64,000 bases of DNA from Brevundimonas lenta (GCF_014196335.1 NZ_JACIDM010000001.1:1054001-1118000); one strand, 5' to 3'. Numbered from the stretch's first letter, positions 26,085 to 35,552 are shown. Notes: generated from the sequence alone by a model not told the origin. Numbers and translations: made by a program.

Positions 26085-26761
26085 AGCTGCGGCTGGGACC
26101 GGATCAGATAGCCGATGCCGCGCACCGTATGCAGGATCGACTGCCCTCCGGCGCCCTCGATCTTGCGGCGGACCCGCGACACCACCGCCTCGACCGCATT
26201 GGGCGTGACCGTGTCGTCCATATTGTACAGAGCGTCCTCGATGGTCCGGCGCGTCACCAGCGTCCCCGCATGGCGCATCAGCAGTTCCAGCAGGTCGCTC
26301 TCGCGCCGCGACAGGTCCAGCGGCACGCCGCCATAGCTCCCGGCCCGGCTCGCCGCCTCGAACCGCAGCGGCCCCACCTCGATCACCGGCTGGTCGCGCA
26401 GGCCCGGCCGGCGCATCAGGGCCCTCAGCCGCGCCAGCAGTTCGTCGATCTCGAACGGCTTGACCAGGTAGTCGTCGGCGCCCGCGTCCAGGCCGGCGAC
26501 CCGGTCCTCCAGGGCGTTGCGGGCGGTCAGGATCAGGATCGGCGGCAACAGGTTGCGGCTGCGCTGCGTCTGGATCCAGTTCAGCCCGTCGCCGTCCGGC
26601 AGGCCGAGGTCCAGAATGATCAGGTCATAGCTGGCGGCGCCGAGGCATTCGCGGGCGGTTTGCAGGTCGTGGGCCTGATCGCAGCTGAACCCGTGCACCG
26701 TCAGCCGCTCCGCGATGAGCCGGGCCAGGTGCAGATTGTCCTCGACGATCAACAGGCGCAC
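26081..26761 (-). CDS. OmpR-family response regulator
   Basis: The 226-residue regulator has a receiver domain with phosphoacceptor Asp51 (DLIILDLGLPDGDG) and switch Lys in DDYLVKPFE. A winged-helix DNA-binding domain follows (ESDLLELLMRHAGTLVTRRTIEDALY, AVEAVVSRVRRKIEG). It forms an operon with the kinase at 25005-26084 through an ATGA overlap. A small gene and then a phased CTGAC array lie upstream. OmpR-type regulators bind direct repeats with about 11-bp period, so the array is a candidate autoregulatory site. Confidence 0.93.
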   Translation of the reverse strand: MRLLIVEDNLHLARLIAERLTVHGFSCDQAHDLQTARECLGAASYDLIILDLGLPDGDGLNWIQTQRSRNLLPPILILTARNALEDRVAGLDAGADDYLVKPFEIDELLARLRALMRRPGLRDQPVIEVGPLRFEAASRAGSYGGVPLDLSRRESDLLELLMRHAGTLVTRRTIEDALYNMDDTVTPNAVEAVVSRVRRKIEGAGGQSILHTVRGIGYLIRSQPQL

Positions 26762-26844
26762 GGCTCAACCAATGCGGTAAGGTGTTGAAATCGAGGATGG
26801 TCGGTTGTGCGCGGAGGCGCAAGCCGTCGTTATCTGACGGCTTT

Positions 26845-27066
26845 TCAGCTCGCCATGTCCAGCGACATCTCGCGTCGGGTGGCCGCGCCGGGGATCCAGC
26901 CGGGCTCTCCGGTCGTCAGGAGATAGCGCGCCAGATCGCCCACCGCCGCACTCCAGTCATCCTGCGCCTTACGGATCGGAGTCCAGCCGGCCCCGGTTTC
27001 TATGAGTTGCAGTGAGTGCGCCGCCGCGCGTTCTACGGCCGCTTCAAGTTGCTCGCGTTCGCTCAT
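26845..27066 (-). CDS. Small hypothetical protein
   Basis: The 73-residue cytoplasmic protein starts SEREQLEAAVERAAAHSLQL, and is helical with no recognised domain. ATG 27066 has a good ribosome-binding site on the minus strand (CGGAGAGTTGGCG). It reads toward the two-component operon with an 83-bp gap and may be cotranscribed with it. Its own upstream region carries six CTGAC repeats. Confidence 0.65.
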   Translation of the reverse strand: MSEREQLEAAVERAAAHSLQLIETGAGWTPIRKAQDDWSAAVGDLARYLLTTGEPGWIPGAATRREMSLDMAS

Positions 27067-27116
27067 CGCCAACTCTCCGTGATCCAACTCGTCTGAATAC
27101 AGAATAGACGTTGAAG

Positions 27117-27175
27117 CTGACAGGAGCCTGACGTCAAACTGACCGTTTCCTGACGAACCTGACCGTTTACTGACG
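27117..27175. promoter_or_regulatory. Phased array of six CTGAC repeats
   Basis: CTGAC occurs at 27117, 27128, 27139, 27150, 27159 and 27170, giving steps of 11, 11, 11, 9 and 11 bp, so all copies face nearly the same side of the helix. Copies at 27139-27155 and 27159-27175 form an almost exact 17-bp repeat (CTGACCGTTTNCTGACG). It lies between the small gene (minus) and the LuxR-type gene (plus). The 11-bp spacing is the pattern bound by OmpR/PhoB-type regulators. Confidence 0.7.
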
Positions 27176-27202
27176 GCGATGAGTAATAATTCGCCTGAAT
27201 CC

Positions 27203-27249
27203 ACTAGTCCATTAGGCTTACTAGTCTCTCAAATGATCGCCGGTATACT
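27203..27249 (+). promoter_or_regulatory. Candidate promoter of the LuxR-type regulator with CTAG motif
   Basis: ACTAGT occurs at 27203 and 27220, bracketing CCATTAGGCTT, followed by a likely -10 element TATACT at 27244. The CTAGTCCATTAGGCT part (27204-27218) recurs with two mismatches upstream of the peroxidase gene (28107-28121). A -35 match is poor, which fits activator dependence. Confidence 0.5.
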
Positions 27250-27298
27250 AATCGATAACGGATAGGTTGAGTGGGCCGGCGGCGACGCCGGGGGTGGA

Positions 27299-27961
27299 AT
27301 GGACAAGCTTAAGGCAAGAAAGGCGCGTGTGCTGGTCGCTGACGGCAACACGCTTTGCAGGGCCGGGTTGATCGCCTTGCTCGAACGTGACCTCGGCATC
27401 GCCGATGTCGCCGGTGTCGAGGACATCGTCAGTCTGCATGAGTTGTTGCGGAACGGACGATCGGTCGAGTTCGTCGTGCTGGACGCCGAACTGCCTGGTC
27501 TCGACGGGGCGGCGGGCCTGCGCCGACTGACGTCGGCCTTCCCGGAACTGGGTGTCGTGGTCATGGCCTCCCATGCCGGTCTTGACTGCGTCGACGCCGC
27601 GCCGGCCGCCGGAGTCAGGGGCTGCCTGATGAAGGACCGGCCCGACGACGAGATCTCCGCCGTGCTGCGCGCCATCTTCCAGGGCCAGGCCTTCGTCTCC
27701 GCCGCCGTCGACAGCGCGCGATCGGCCGACCCGGTCGACGCCCTCACCAGCCGCCAGCGCACGGTGGTCGAGATGCTGGCGTCCGGCCGTTCCAACAAGG
27801 AGATCGGCTATCTGCTCGGCATCTGCGAGGGGACCGTGAAGGTCCACCTGCTCGCGGCCTTCCGACAGATGGGCGTACGCAATCGCGTCCAGGCGGTCAC
27901 CGCGCTGCACGGTCGATCCGGGCAGCCGCTGCTGCCCGGCGTCTACGGAGGCCGCGCCTAG
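27299..27961 (+). CDS. LuxR/NarL-type response regulator, orphan
   Basis: The 220-residue protein has a receiver-like domain (about residues 10-125; candidate phosphoacceptor Asp62 in FVVLDAELPG, Lys in GCLMKDRP) and a LuxR-type HTH near the C terminus (LTSRQRTVVEMLASGRSNKEIGYLLG, TVKVHLLAAFRQMG). The acidic pair expected at the first strand is reduced to one residue (VADGN), so phosphorylation may be atypical. No kinase gene is adjacent. It is the gene immediately before the giant peroxidase, on the same strand, and shares a promoter motif with it. Confidence 0.9.
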   Translation: MDKLKARKARVLVADGNTLCRAGLIALLERDLGIADVAGVEDIVSLHELLRNGRSVEFVVLDAELPGLDGAAGLRRLTSAFPELGVVVMASHAGLDCVDAAPAAGVRGCLMKDRPDDEISAVLRAIFQGQAFVSAAVDSARSADPVDALTSRQRTVVEMLASGRSNKEIGYLLGICEGTVKVHLLAAFRQMGVRNRVQAVTALHGRSGQPLLPGVYGGRA

Positions 27962-28039
27962 AGCCGGCCTTTCACAACCCAGGGGTCGCGACGACCTGAA
28001 TCCCGCGCGCCACGGCGCGCGGGACAATCCTGCGTTCCT

Positions 28040-28138
28040 GAAGTATAATTACAGAATTCAGAAGTATTATTACTTCGGTAATGCTACCGCCGCGATAGCA
28101 CTCGTCCTAGTCCATCAGCCTAAATCGACCTAGGTCCA
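28040..28138 (+). promoter_or_regulatory. AT-rich regulatory region of the peroxidase gene
   Basis: Gap 27962-28307 has no gene. It contains a 13-bp direct repeat GAAGTAT(A/T)ATTAC at 28040 and 28061, exactly 21 bp (two turns) apart. The second copy is also palindromic (GAAGTA-TTAT-TACTTC). TGCTA-N9-TAGCA follows at 28082-28100, then CTAGTCCATCAGCCT (28107-28121) and CCTAGG (28129-28134). The last motifs resemble those before the LuxR-type gene. The region is clearly lower in GC than its surroundings. Confidence 0.55.
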
Positions 28139-28307
28139 GAAGTAGATAACGTTGTATTGCTGTTCTAACCGGGGCGTTAATAAAGCAATCCGCCGATAGT
28201 CGTAGCTACAAGCTTCGGCGCGGTGTCTGACTGTTTTCACCTCGAGCAGAACGTCGCGTCGCACGGAGGGTGCGGCGTGCAACCACGTTATTGCTGGGGT
28301 AGATGCA

Positions 28308-31300
28308 ATGGTCACGCTCGTCCGGAACGATCTCGAGTTCATTCTCAGGCAAATCAAGATCGCCGAGGCGCACGCCGCCGGCGGTGATCTGGCGGCCCTG
28401 GTGGCCGGCTATGGCGGCAACGACGGCCTGGCGCAGGCGCACCTGCTGCCCTACGGCCTTCGCACCGTCGACGGCAGCTACAACAACCTGCTGCCCGGTC
28501 GCGAGCTGTGGGGCGCGGCGGACCAGTCGTTCCCCGGCCTGTTCACGCCGACCTACGTCAACGACGCCGACGGCGACCAGATGGTCTTCGGCATGGTCGA
28601 CACCAACGGCGACGGCATTCCGGACACGCCGATCGTCTATACCAACAACGACTACGGCAACTCGGGCCCCAACCCCGGCACCATGCCCGGACCGGGCAGC
28701 GGCACGGTCATCGACGCCGACCCGCGCCTGATCTCGAACCTCGTCGCCGACCAGTCGCTGAACAACCCCGCCGTCATCATGGCGGCGCTTCAGCATGCGG
28801 GCGTCCCCGGGGCCGAGTTGATGGCCGCCCTGGCCGACATCCGCGCCCTGCACGCCGCCGTCGAGGCCGCCGAGGGCGGCGATCCCACCGTCCTGACCGC
28901 CGCCCAGCTGGAGCTCAGCGTGGCGCTGGAAGGCTACGGCATCCAGATGGAGGGCGACTCCGTCTTCCTGCCCAACGTCTCGCCGGATGAAGGCCTGTCG
29001 TCGCCGTACAACGGCTGGATGACCATCTTCGGCCAGTTCTTCGACCACGGTCTCGACCTGGTCGCCAAGGGCGGCAGCGGCAGCGTCTATGTGCCGCTCC
29101 AGCCGGACGATCCGCTGTACGTCCCGGGCAGCCACACCAACTTCATGGTCCTGACCCGCGTCACCGTCGACGCCGGTCCCGACGGTCGCCTCGGCACCGC
29201 CGACGACGGTCGCTCGCCGACCAACCTGACCACGCCCTGGGTCGACCAGAACCAGACCTACGGCTCGACCGCGTCGAAGCAGGTCTTCATGCGCGAGTAC
29301 GTCGCCGGACCCGACGGCGGCCCCATCGCCACCGGTCATCTGCTCGAAGGTTCGGTCGGCGGCGGTCTCGCCACCTGGGCCGACATCAAGCAGCAGGCCC
29401 GCGAGGTGCTGGGCATCAATCTGACCGACGCCCACGTCGGCAAGATCCCGCTGATCGCCGCGGACGCCTACGGCAACTTCATCCCCGGCGCCAACGGCCG
29501 GCCGCAACTGGTCATCGGCCTCGGTGCGGATGGTCAGCTGGGCACGGCCGACGACGTCCTGCTGGAAGGTGATCCCGCGGCCAACGGCGGCCTCGGCGTC
29601 AACATCCCGGCCAGCACCATCCTGACCGGCCACGCCTTCCTCGACGACATCGCCCACGCGGCCGGTCCGGTCGTCGTCGGCGGCGTGCTGCAGGCCGACG
29701 GCGACACGGCGGTCGGCTATTCGGGCGGCTACGACGCCCGCGGCAACCAGACCTCGTACGACAACGAACTGCTTGACGCCCACTACATCGCCGGTGACGG
29801 CCGGGCGAACGAGAACATCGCCCTGACGGCGGTGCACCACGTCTTCCACTCCGAGCATAACCGCCTGGTCGAACACACCAAGGATCTGGCGCTTCAGTCC
29901 GGCGACCTGGCCTTCCTGAACGAGTGGCTGCTGGTCGACGTCACCACCATGCCGACGACCCAGGCCCAGATCGACGCCCTGGTCTGGGACGGCGAGCGCC
30001 TGTTCCAGGTCGGTCGCTTCACCAACGAGATGGAATACCAGCACCTCGTCTTCGAGGAGTTCGGCCGCAAGATGCAGCCGGACATCGACGTCTTCGTGTT
30101 CGAGCCCTCGGCCGACATCAACCCGGCCATCGCGGCCGAGTTCGCCCACGTCGTCTATCGCTTCGGCCACTCCATGCTGACCGAGGACATCGCCCGCATC
30201 AGCTTCGATGCGAACGGCAACCCGGTCCAGAACGACATCAGCCTGATCCAGGGTTTCCTGAATCCCATCGAGTTCGCCAACGCCGGCGACGCCGATGAAG
30301 CCGCGGGCGCCATCATCCGCGGCATGTCGCGCCAGACCGGCAACGAGATCGACGAGTTCGTCACCGGCGCCCTGCGCAACAATCTGCTGGGCCTGCCGCT
30401 CGACCTCGCCACCATCAACCTGGCCCGCGGTCGCGACGTCGGCACCCCGCCGCTGAACGAGGCGCGCGCGCGCTTCTACGAAGAGACCGGCGACACCCAG
30501 CTCAAGCCCTATGAGAGCTGGGCCGACTTCGCCGTGAACCTCAAGAACCCGGCGTCGGTCATCAACTTCATCGCCGCCTACGGCACCCACAGCTCGATCA
30601 CCGGCGCCTCCACCGTCGATGAGAAGCGCGACGCCGCCACCCTGCTGGTGCTGGGCGGGGCAGGGGCGCCTGCCGATCGTCTCGACTTCCTCAACGCCTC
30701 CGGCAGCTACGCCGGCGGATCGTTGGGCGGCCTGAACACGGTCGACTTCTGGATCGGCGGCCTGGCCGAGAAGAAGATGCCCTTCGGCGGCATGCTCGGC
30801 TCGTCCTTCGCCTTCGTCTTCGAAATGACGATGGAGAACCTGCAGGAGGCCGACCGCTTCTACTACCTCTCGCGCGTCCAGGGCCTGAACCTGCTCAATG
30901 AGCTGGAGAACAACACCTTCGCCGAACTGGCCCGGCGCAACACCGACCTGGACAGCCATGACTCGACCGCCCTGCCGGGCGACCTGTTCTCGGCCTTCCA
31001 GATGACCATCCTCGAGATGGACATCAGCAAGCAGCTGGGCGCTGACCCGGTCCACGACGATCCGATGCTGGCCGCCGTCTCACGGCTGGTCGAACGCCGC
31101 GACGCCGCCGGCAATCTGATCAACGACACCACCACCGACGCGGCCTACATCCGCATCAACAGCCCCGAGCACTTCGTGGTCGGCGGCACCGAGAACGCCG
31201 ACACCATCATCGCAGGCGGCGGCGACGACGCCCTGTGGGGCTACGGCGGCGATGACCGGATCGAGGCCGGCTATGGCGTCGACAAAGTCTTCGGCGGCGC

Positions 31301-34300
31301 GGGCGACGACATCATCACCAACTCCGGCACCGACATCGGCGAGACCGACTTCCTGCACGGCAACGCGGGAAACGACGTCATCCATGGCGGCTCTGGCCTC
31401 GCCCTGATCTTCGGCAACGACGGCAATGACTTCATCATCACCGGGCCGGACGGCAAGGAGGCCTTCGGCGGCACCGGCACGGACTTCATTCTCGGCGGCG
31501 ACGGGGGCGACTCCCTGCTCGGCAACGAGGGTGACGACTGGCTGGAAGGCGGCGCCCGGTTCGACGTCATGACGGGTGAGAATTCGGAGATCTTCTTCAA
31601 CTCGCGGATCGTCGGCCACGACGTCATGAACGGCGGCGGCAGCGACACTGACTACGACGGTGAATCCGGCGACGACATCATGTTCCAGGCCGAGGGCATC
31701 CAGCGCTCCAACGGCATGGCCGGCTTCGACTGGGCCATCCACAAGGGCGACGCCCATGCGGCCAACTCGAACCTGGGCATCCCGATCTTCGAGACCCAGG
31801 AAGCCTTCATCCTGCGCGACCGCTTCGACCTGGTCGAAGGTCTGTCGGGCTGGAAGTACAACGACGTTCTGATCGGACGCGTTTCGCCGGTGAACTCTCG
31901 CGCCGAACTGACCGGCACGGCCGCTATCGCGACCGACGACTCGCCGCTCGACTCCTATTCCAACGACCTGCTGCAGAAGAATGTCGACCTGATCGACGGC
32001 CTCGCCGCCCTTGTCGCCCACAGAATCCGGATCCCGGTGGTGGATGAGGACGGTGATCCCGTCCTCGACGCCGACGGCAATCAGGAGATGATCGTCATCA
32101 ATACGGCGGACGCCTCCGACATCCTGCTCGGCGGGGGAGGCAGCGATACGATCACCGGCCTCGCCGGTGATGACATCATCGACGGCGACCGTTGGCTGAA
32201 CGTCCGCATCAGCGTCCGCGCCAACAACGACGGCACCGGGCCGGAGCTGTTCAGCGTCGACAGCATGACCGAGATCGCCGCCCGGATGCTGTCCGGCGAA
32301 CTCAAGCCCGGCCAACTGGTCATCGTCCGCGAAATCATCGACGGCGACCTGGCCAACACCGACGTGGACGTGGCCGTCTATACGGACGTGGTCGAGAACT
32401 ACACCTTCACCCGCAACGCGGACGGCAGCATCACCGTCTCCCATACCGGCTTCGATGAAGGCGCCGGACCGGTGGATGATGATGACGCCGGCGAGGGGGC
32501 GGTGCCGGGTCCGGTTTCGGACGGCGTCGACCGACTGTTCAACATCGAACGTCTGCGCTTCACCAACGGCGAATTTGATGTCGACCAGCTGGTCAACTCT
32601 CCCGCCACCGGGGCGCCGGTGATCAACGACCTGACCCCGACCGAAGGGCAGACGCTGACGCTGAACACGTCGTCGATCCAGGACGTCAACGGCCTGGGCG
32701 CCTTCTCCTACCAGTGGCAGGTGTCCACCAACGGCGGCGTGACCTGGACCGACATCCTGGTCGGCGCCAACGGCGCATCCTTCACGCCGACTGACGGCAT
32801 TCTCGGTATCGGCGGCCAGGTCGGCGGCCTGCTTCGTGCGGAGGTCAGCTTCACTGATGCTCGCGGCAACGCCGAGGTCCTCTACTCCGCCCCGACGGGC
32901 GTGGTCGGCGACAACTGGGACGCCGTCCCCGTCCTCGCCAACACCTTCAACGGCACCGCCGGCGACGATATCGCCGACGGCACCAACGGCATCCTGGGCG
33001 GTTTGCTGGGCGCCAACGACACCCTGAACGGCAACGCCGGGGACGACATCCTCAGCGGCGCCGGCGGCACGGATACGCTCAACGGCGGCGCCGGCAACGA
33101 CCGACTCGACGGCGGCGCGGGCGGCTCCGACGTGGCCGTCTGGGCGGGCGCCGTGGGGAACTTCTCCTTCGGCCTGAACGGCGCCGGTCAGCTGACCGTC
33201 ACAGACCGGGTCGGAGCCGAGGGGATCGACACCCTGACGACGATCGAGCAACTGCGCTTCGCCGGGACGACCTACGCCCTGGTGAACGGCACGAACGCCG
33301 GCGCCACCTCGAACGGCGGCACGGGTGCGGACATCGTCCTCGGACATGGTGGTGTGGACACGGTCAACGGCGCGGGCGGCAATGACGTCCTCGTCGGCGG
33401 CGCCGGCAACGACACCGCCCTGGGCGGCGCCGGCAACGACCAGATCATCTGGAGCGTCGGCGACGGCCGTGACTTCGTCGATGGCGGGGCCAACACTGAC
33501 ACCGTGCGGATCCAGGGCGACGCTTCGGCGGAGACCTATCGCATCTACTCGCGGACCGAGGCTTTGGCGGCGGGCATCACCGGCCTGAACGCCAACACCG
33601 AGATCGTCATCACGCGTAACGGGACGAACAACGCCTCGGTCATCGCCGAACTCGACAACATCGAGGAGATCGTCATCACCGGCTTCGGCGGCGGCGACAC
33701 CTTCATCCCGATCGGCACCTTCGCCGGCACCAGCCTGCTGACCAGCACCATCACCATCGAGGGATCCGGCGACGACGACGTCGTCGACATCACCGGCCTG
33801 ACCTCGGCCCACCGCGTCGTGTTCCGCCAGAACGGCGGCAACGACACCGTGGTCGGGACGCTGCGTCCGGACGATGTGGTCGAAGCCTTCGGCCCCGCGG
33901 CGGCGGCGTTGCTGGAAACCATCGGTTCCGACGTTCTCATGGATGGAACCAGCGATGCGGAAAGCTACGTCGGCGGCGCGGGGAATGACGGTCTCAGCTT
34001 CGAGGCGGCGACCCGGGCCGTGCATGTCTCCCTGAACGGCGGCTATGCCCGCGACGGTGACAGCGCCGGCGATTTCATCGCCTCCCTGACCAGCATCGAG
34101 AACGTCGTGGGTTCGGCCTTCGCCGACACCCTCGTCGGCAGCGCGGCGGCGAACGTCCTGTTCGGCGGCGAGGGCGTCGACACCCTGATCGGTCTCGGCG
34201 GCGACGACTTCCTGTGGGGCGGGGCCGGCGCGGCCAACACCATGCAGGGCGGTCTCGGCAACGACATCTACTTCGTCGAAGCCAACGACACGGTGCTGGA

Positions 34301-35552
34301 GCTGGCGGGCGAGGGGACGGACTCGATCCTCACCACCCGCGCAGCGTGGACGCTGAAGGCCAACCTCGAGAACCTCGCCTTCGTCGGAACCGGTGACTTC
34401 ACCGGCGTCGGCAACGAGCTCGCCAATGCGATGGAGGGCGGCGCCGGCAACGACGTCCTCTCCGGCCGCGGCGGCGTGGATGTTCTCAACGGCGGCGAGG
34501 GCGTCGACACCGCCAGCTATGCGGCGGCGGCGGCGGGCGTCACGGTCAACCTGACCGGCTCCATCGCCTCCAACGACGGCGACGGCGCGTCCGACAGCCT
34601 GATCGGCTTCGAGAACGTCATCGGCTCGGCGTTCAACGATGTCCTGGCCGGCACGGCGGGCGCCAACGTCCTCTGGGGCGGGACGGGTTACGATGTCCTG
34701 CTCGGCTTCGACGGCGACGACACCCTGCACGGCGGCTCCGGCGCCGCCAACCAGCTGCAGGGCGGCGCGGGCAATGACCGCTACGTCCTCACCGCAGCCG
34801 GCGACACCATCGTCGAGCTGGCGGGCGGGGGTATCGACAACGTCGAAAGCCTGTCCAGCTATCACGTGCTGGCGGCCAACGTCGAAAACGTCACCTACAC
34901 CGGCGTCGGCAACTTCAACGGGGTGGGTAACGCGGACGCCAACGTCATCACCGGCGGGATCGGCAACGACACCCTGACCGGCAAGGGCGGCGACGACACC
35001 CTCGTCGGCGGCTCCGGCAACGACCTGGCCCAGATGCAGGGCCTCGCCGCCAGCTATTCGGTGGTGGCCATCGACGGCGGCTACCGGATCACCGACAGCG
35101 TCGCCGGTCGTGACGGGATCGACACCCTGATCGGGGTGGAGCGGGTTCGCTTCAGCAACGGCCAGACGGCCCTGCTGTCCGACCTCGCCGCCGCCCCGGC
35201 CGCGGCGCCGACCCTGTCGGCCAAGTCCGCCTCGGACGCCCTCGTCCTGCCCGCCGCGGCCACGGCCGCTCCGGACGGTCCCGAGGTGCTCCCGTACGGT
35301 CTGGACGCGACCGCCAAGGTGGCCGGGCCCGAGGTCCAGCCGTTGATGGAGGACGATCCCTTCGTTCTTCCGGCCCTGTCGGGCGTCAGCGACTGGTCTC
35401 CCTCGGTTCGCACTGTCGAGGAGTACGACTTCAGCGGTCTGAACGACGGTCTCTACAGCCGCTTCGAACGGATGCTGTCGCTGGTCGACGACCTGCCTTC
35501 GGCCAGCCTCAACGACACCCACGTGAACAGCCATGACGACTGGCTGATCTAG
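28308..35552 (+). CDS. Giant secreted animal-type haem peroxidase with RTX repeats
   Basis: 2,414 residues and, on inspection, no cysteine. A haem peroxidase domain of the myeloperoxidase/peroxinectin superfamily spans about residues 60-900. The distal site is FGQFFDHGLDL (Gln243, Asp246, His247), the catalytic arginine and nearby Glu are Arg499 and Glu502 in GDGRANEN, the proximal His is His621 in YRFGHSML, and INLARGRD is present. Asp246 and Glu502 are at the positions that form haem esters in myeloperoxidase. Glycine/aspartate RTX nonapeptides cluster at about residues 962-1090, 1275, 1547-1611, 1670-1716, 1934-1993, 2042-2174 and 2212-2246. There is no Sec signal, so type I secretion by the C terminus is expected, but no type I secretion genes are in the window. 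It probably makes hypohalous acids or radicals outside the cell. Confidence 0.9.
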   Translation: MVTLVRNDLEFILRQIKIAEAHAAGGDLAALVAGYGGNDGLAQAHLLPYGLRTVDGSYNNLLPGRELWGAADQSFPGLFTPTYVNDADGDQMVFGMVDTNGDGIPDTPIVYTNNDYGNSGPNPGTMPGPGSGTVIDADPRLISNLVADQSLNNPAVIMAALQHAGVPGAELMAALADIRALHAAVEAAEGGDPTVLTAAQLELSVALEGYGIQMEGDSVFLPNVSPDEGLSSPYNGWMTIFGQFFDHGLDLVAKGGSGSVYVPLQPDDPLYVPGSHTNFMVLTRVTVDAGPDGRLGTADDGRSPTNLTTPWVDQNQTYGSTASKQVFMREYVAGPDGGPIATGHLLEGSVGGGLATWADIKQQAREVLGINLTDAHVGKIPLIAADAYGNFIPGANGRPQLVIGLGADGQLGTADDVLLEGDPAANGGLGVNIPASTILTGHAFLDDIAHAAGPVVVGGVLQADGDTAVGYSGGYDARGNQTSYDNELLDAHYIAGDGRANENIALTAVHHVFHSEHNRLVEHTKDLALQSGDLAFLNEWLLVDVTTMPTTQAQIDALVWDGERLFQVGRFTNEMEYQHLVFEEFGRKMQPDIDVFVFEPSADINPAIAAEFAHVVYRFGHSMLTEDIARISFDANGNPVQNDISLIQGFLNPIEFANAGDADEAAGAIIRGMSRQTGNEIDEFVTGALRNNLLGLPLDLATINLARGRDVGTPPLNEARARFYEETGDTQLKPYESWADFAVNLKNPASVINFIAAYGTHSSITGASTVDEKRDAATLLVLGGAGAPADRLDFLNASGSYAGGSLGGLNTVDFWIGGLAEKKMPFGGMLGSSFAFVFEMTMENLQEADRFYYLSRVQGLNLLNELENNTFAELARRNTDLDSHDSTALPGDLFSAFQMTILEMDISKQLGADPVHDDPMLAAVSRLVERRDAAGNLINDTTTDAAYIRINSPEHFVVGGTENADTIIAGGGDDALWGYGGDDRIEAGYGVDKVFGGAGDDIITNSGTDIGETDFLHGNAGNDVIHGGSGLALIFGNDGNDFIITGPDGKEAFGGTGTDFILGGDGGDSLLGNEGDDWLEGGARFDVMTGENSEIFFNSRIVGHDVMNGGGSDTDYDGESGDDIMFQAEGIQRSNGMAGFDWAIHKGDAHAANSNLGIPIFETQEAFILRDRFDLVEGLSGWKYNDVLIGRVSPVNSRAELTGTAAIATDDSPLDSYSNDLLQKNVDLIDGLAALVAHRIRIPVVDEDGDPVLDADGNQEMIVINTADASDILLGGGGSDTITGLAGDDIIDGDRWLNVRISVRANNDGTGPELFSVDSMTEIAARMLSGELKPGQLVIVREIIDGDLANTDVDVAVYTDVVENYTFTRNADGSITVSHTGFDEGAGPVDDDDAGEGAVPGPVSDGVDRLFNIERLRFTNGEFDVDQLVNSPATGAPVINDLTPTEGQTLTLNTSSIQDVNGLGAFSYQWQVSTNGGVTWTDILVGANGASFTPTDGILGIGGQVGGLLRAEVSFTDARGNAEVLYSAPTGVVGDNWDAVPVLANTFNGTAGDDIADGTNGILGGLLGANDTLNGNAGDDILSGAGGTDTLNGGAGNDRLDGGAGGSDVAVWAGAVGNFSFGLNGAGQLTVTDRVGAEGIDTLTTIEQLRFAGTTYALVNGTNAGATSNGGTGADIVLGHGGVDTVNGAGGNDVLVGGAGNDTALGGAGNDQIIWSVGDGRDFVDGGANTDTVRIQGDASAETYRIYSRTEALAAGITGLNANTEIVITRNGTNNASVIAELDNIEEIVITGFGGGDTFIPIGTFAGTSLLTSTITIEGSGDDDVVDITGLTSAHRVVFRQNGGNDTVVGTLRPDDVVEAFGPAAAALLETIGSDVLMDGTSDAESYVGGAGNDGLSFEAATRAVHVSLNGGYARDGDSAGDFIASLTSIENVVGSAFADTLVGSAAANVLFGGEGVDTLIGLGGDDFLWGGAGAANTMQGGLGNDIYFVEANDTVLELAGEGTDSILTTRAAWTLKANLENLAFVGTGDFTGVGNELANAMEGGAGNDVLSGRGGVDVLNGGEGVDTASYAAAAAGVTVNLTGSIASNDGDGASDSLIGFENVIGSAFNDVLAGTAGANVLWGGTGYDVLLGFDGDDTLHGGSGAANQLQGGAGNDRYVLTAAGDTIVELAGGGIDNVESLSSYHVLAANVENVTYTGVGNFNGVGNADANVITGGIGNDTLTGKGGDDTLVGGSGNDLAQMQGLAASYSVVAIDGGYRITDSVAGRDGIDTLIGVERVRFSNGQTALLSDLAAAPAAAPTLSAKSASDALVLPAAATAAPDGPEVLPYGLDATAKVAGPEVQPLMEDDPFVLPALSGVSDWSPSVRTVEEYDFSGLNDGLYSRFERMLSLVDDLPSASLNDTHVNSHDDWLI

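Noticed and set aside
31190..35045. Possible tandem DNA repeat or CRISPR-like array
   Set aside because: The periodicity is the RTX codon pattern inside a coding gene. Units vary and there are no spacers.
31080..35534. 1,484-codon open frame antisense to the peroxidase gene, and a 949-codon one at 28206-31055
   Set aside because: They mirror the codon bias and RTX repeats of the plus-strand gene. The product has a low-complexity Gly/Val/Asp/Arg composition with no domain, and no start signal is seen.
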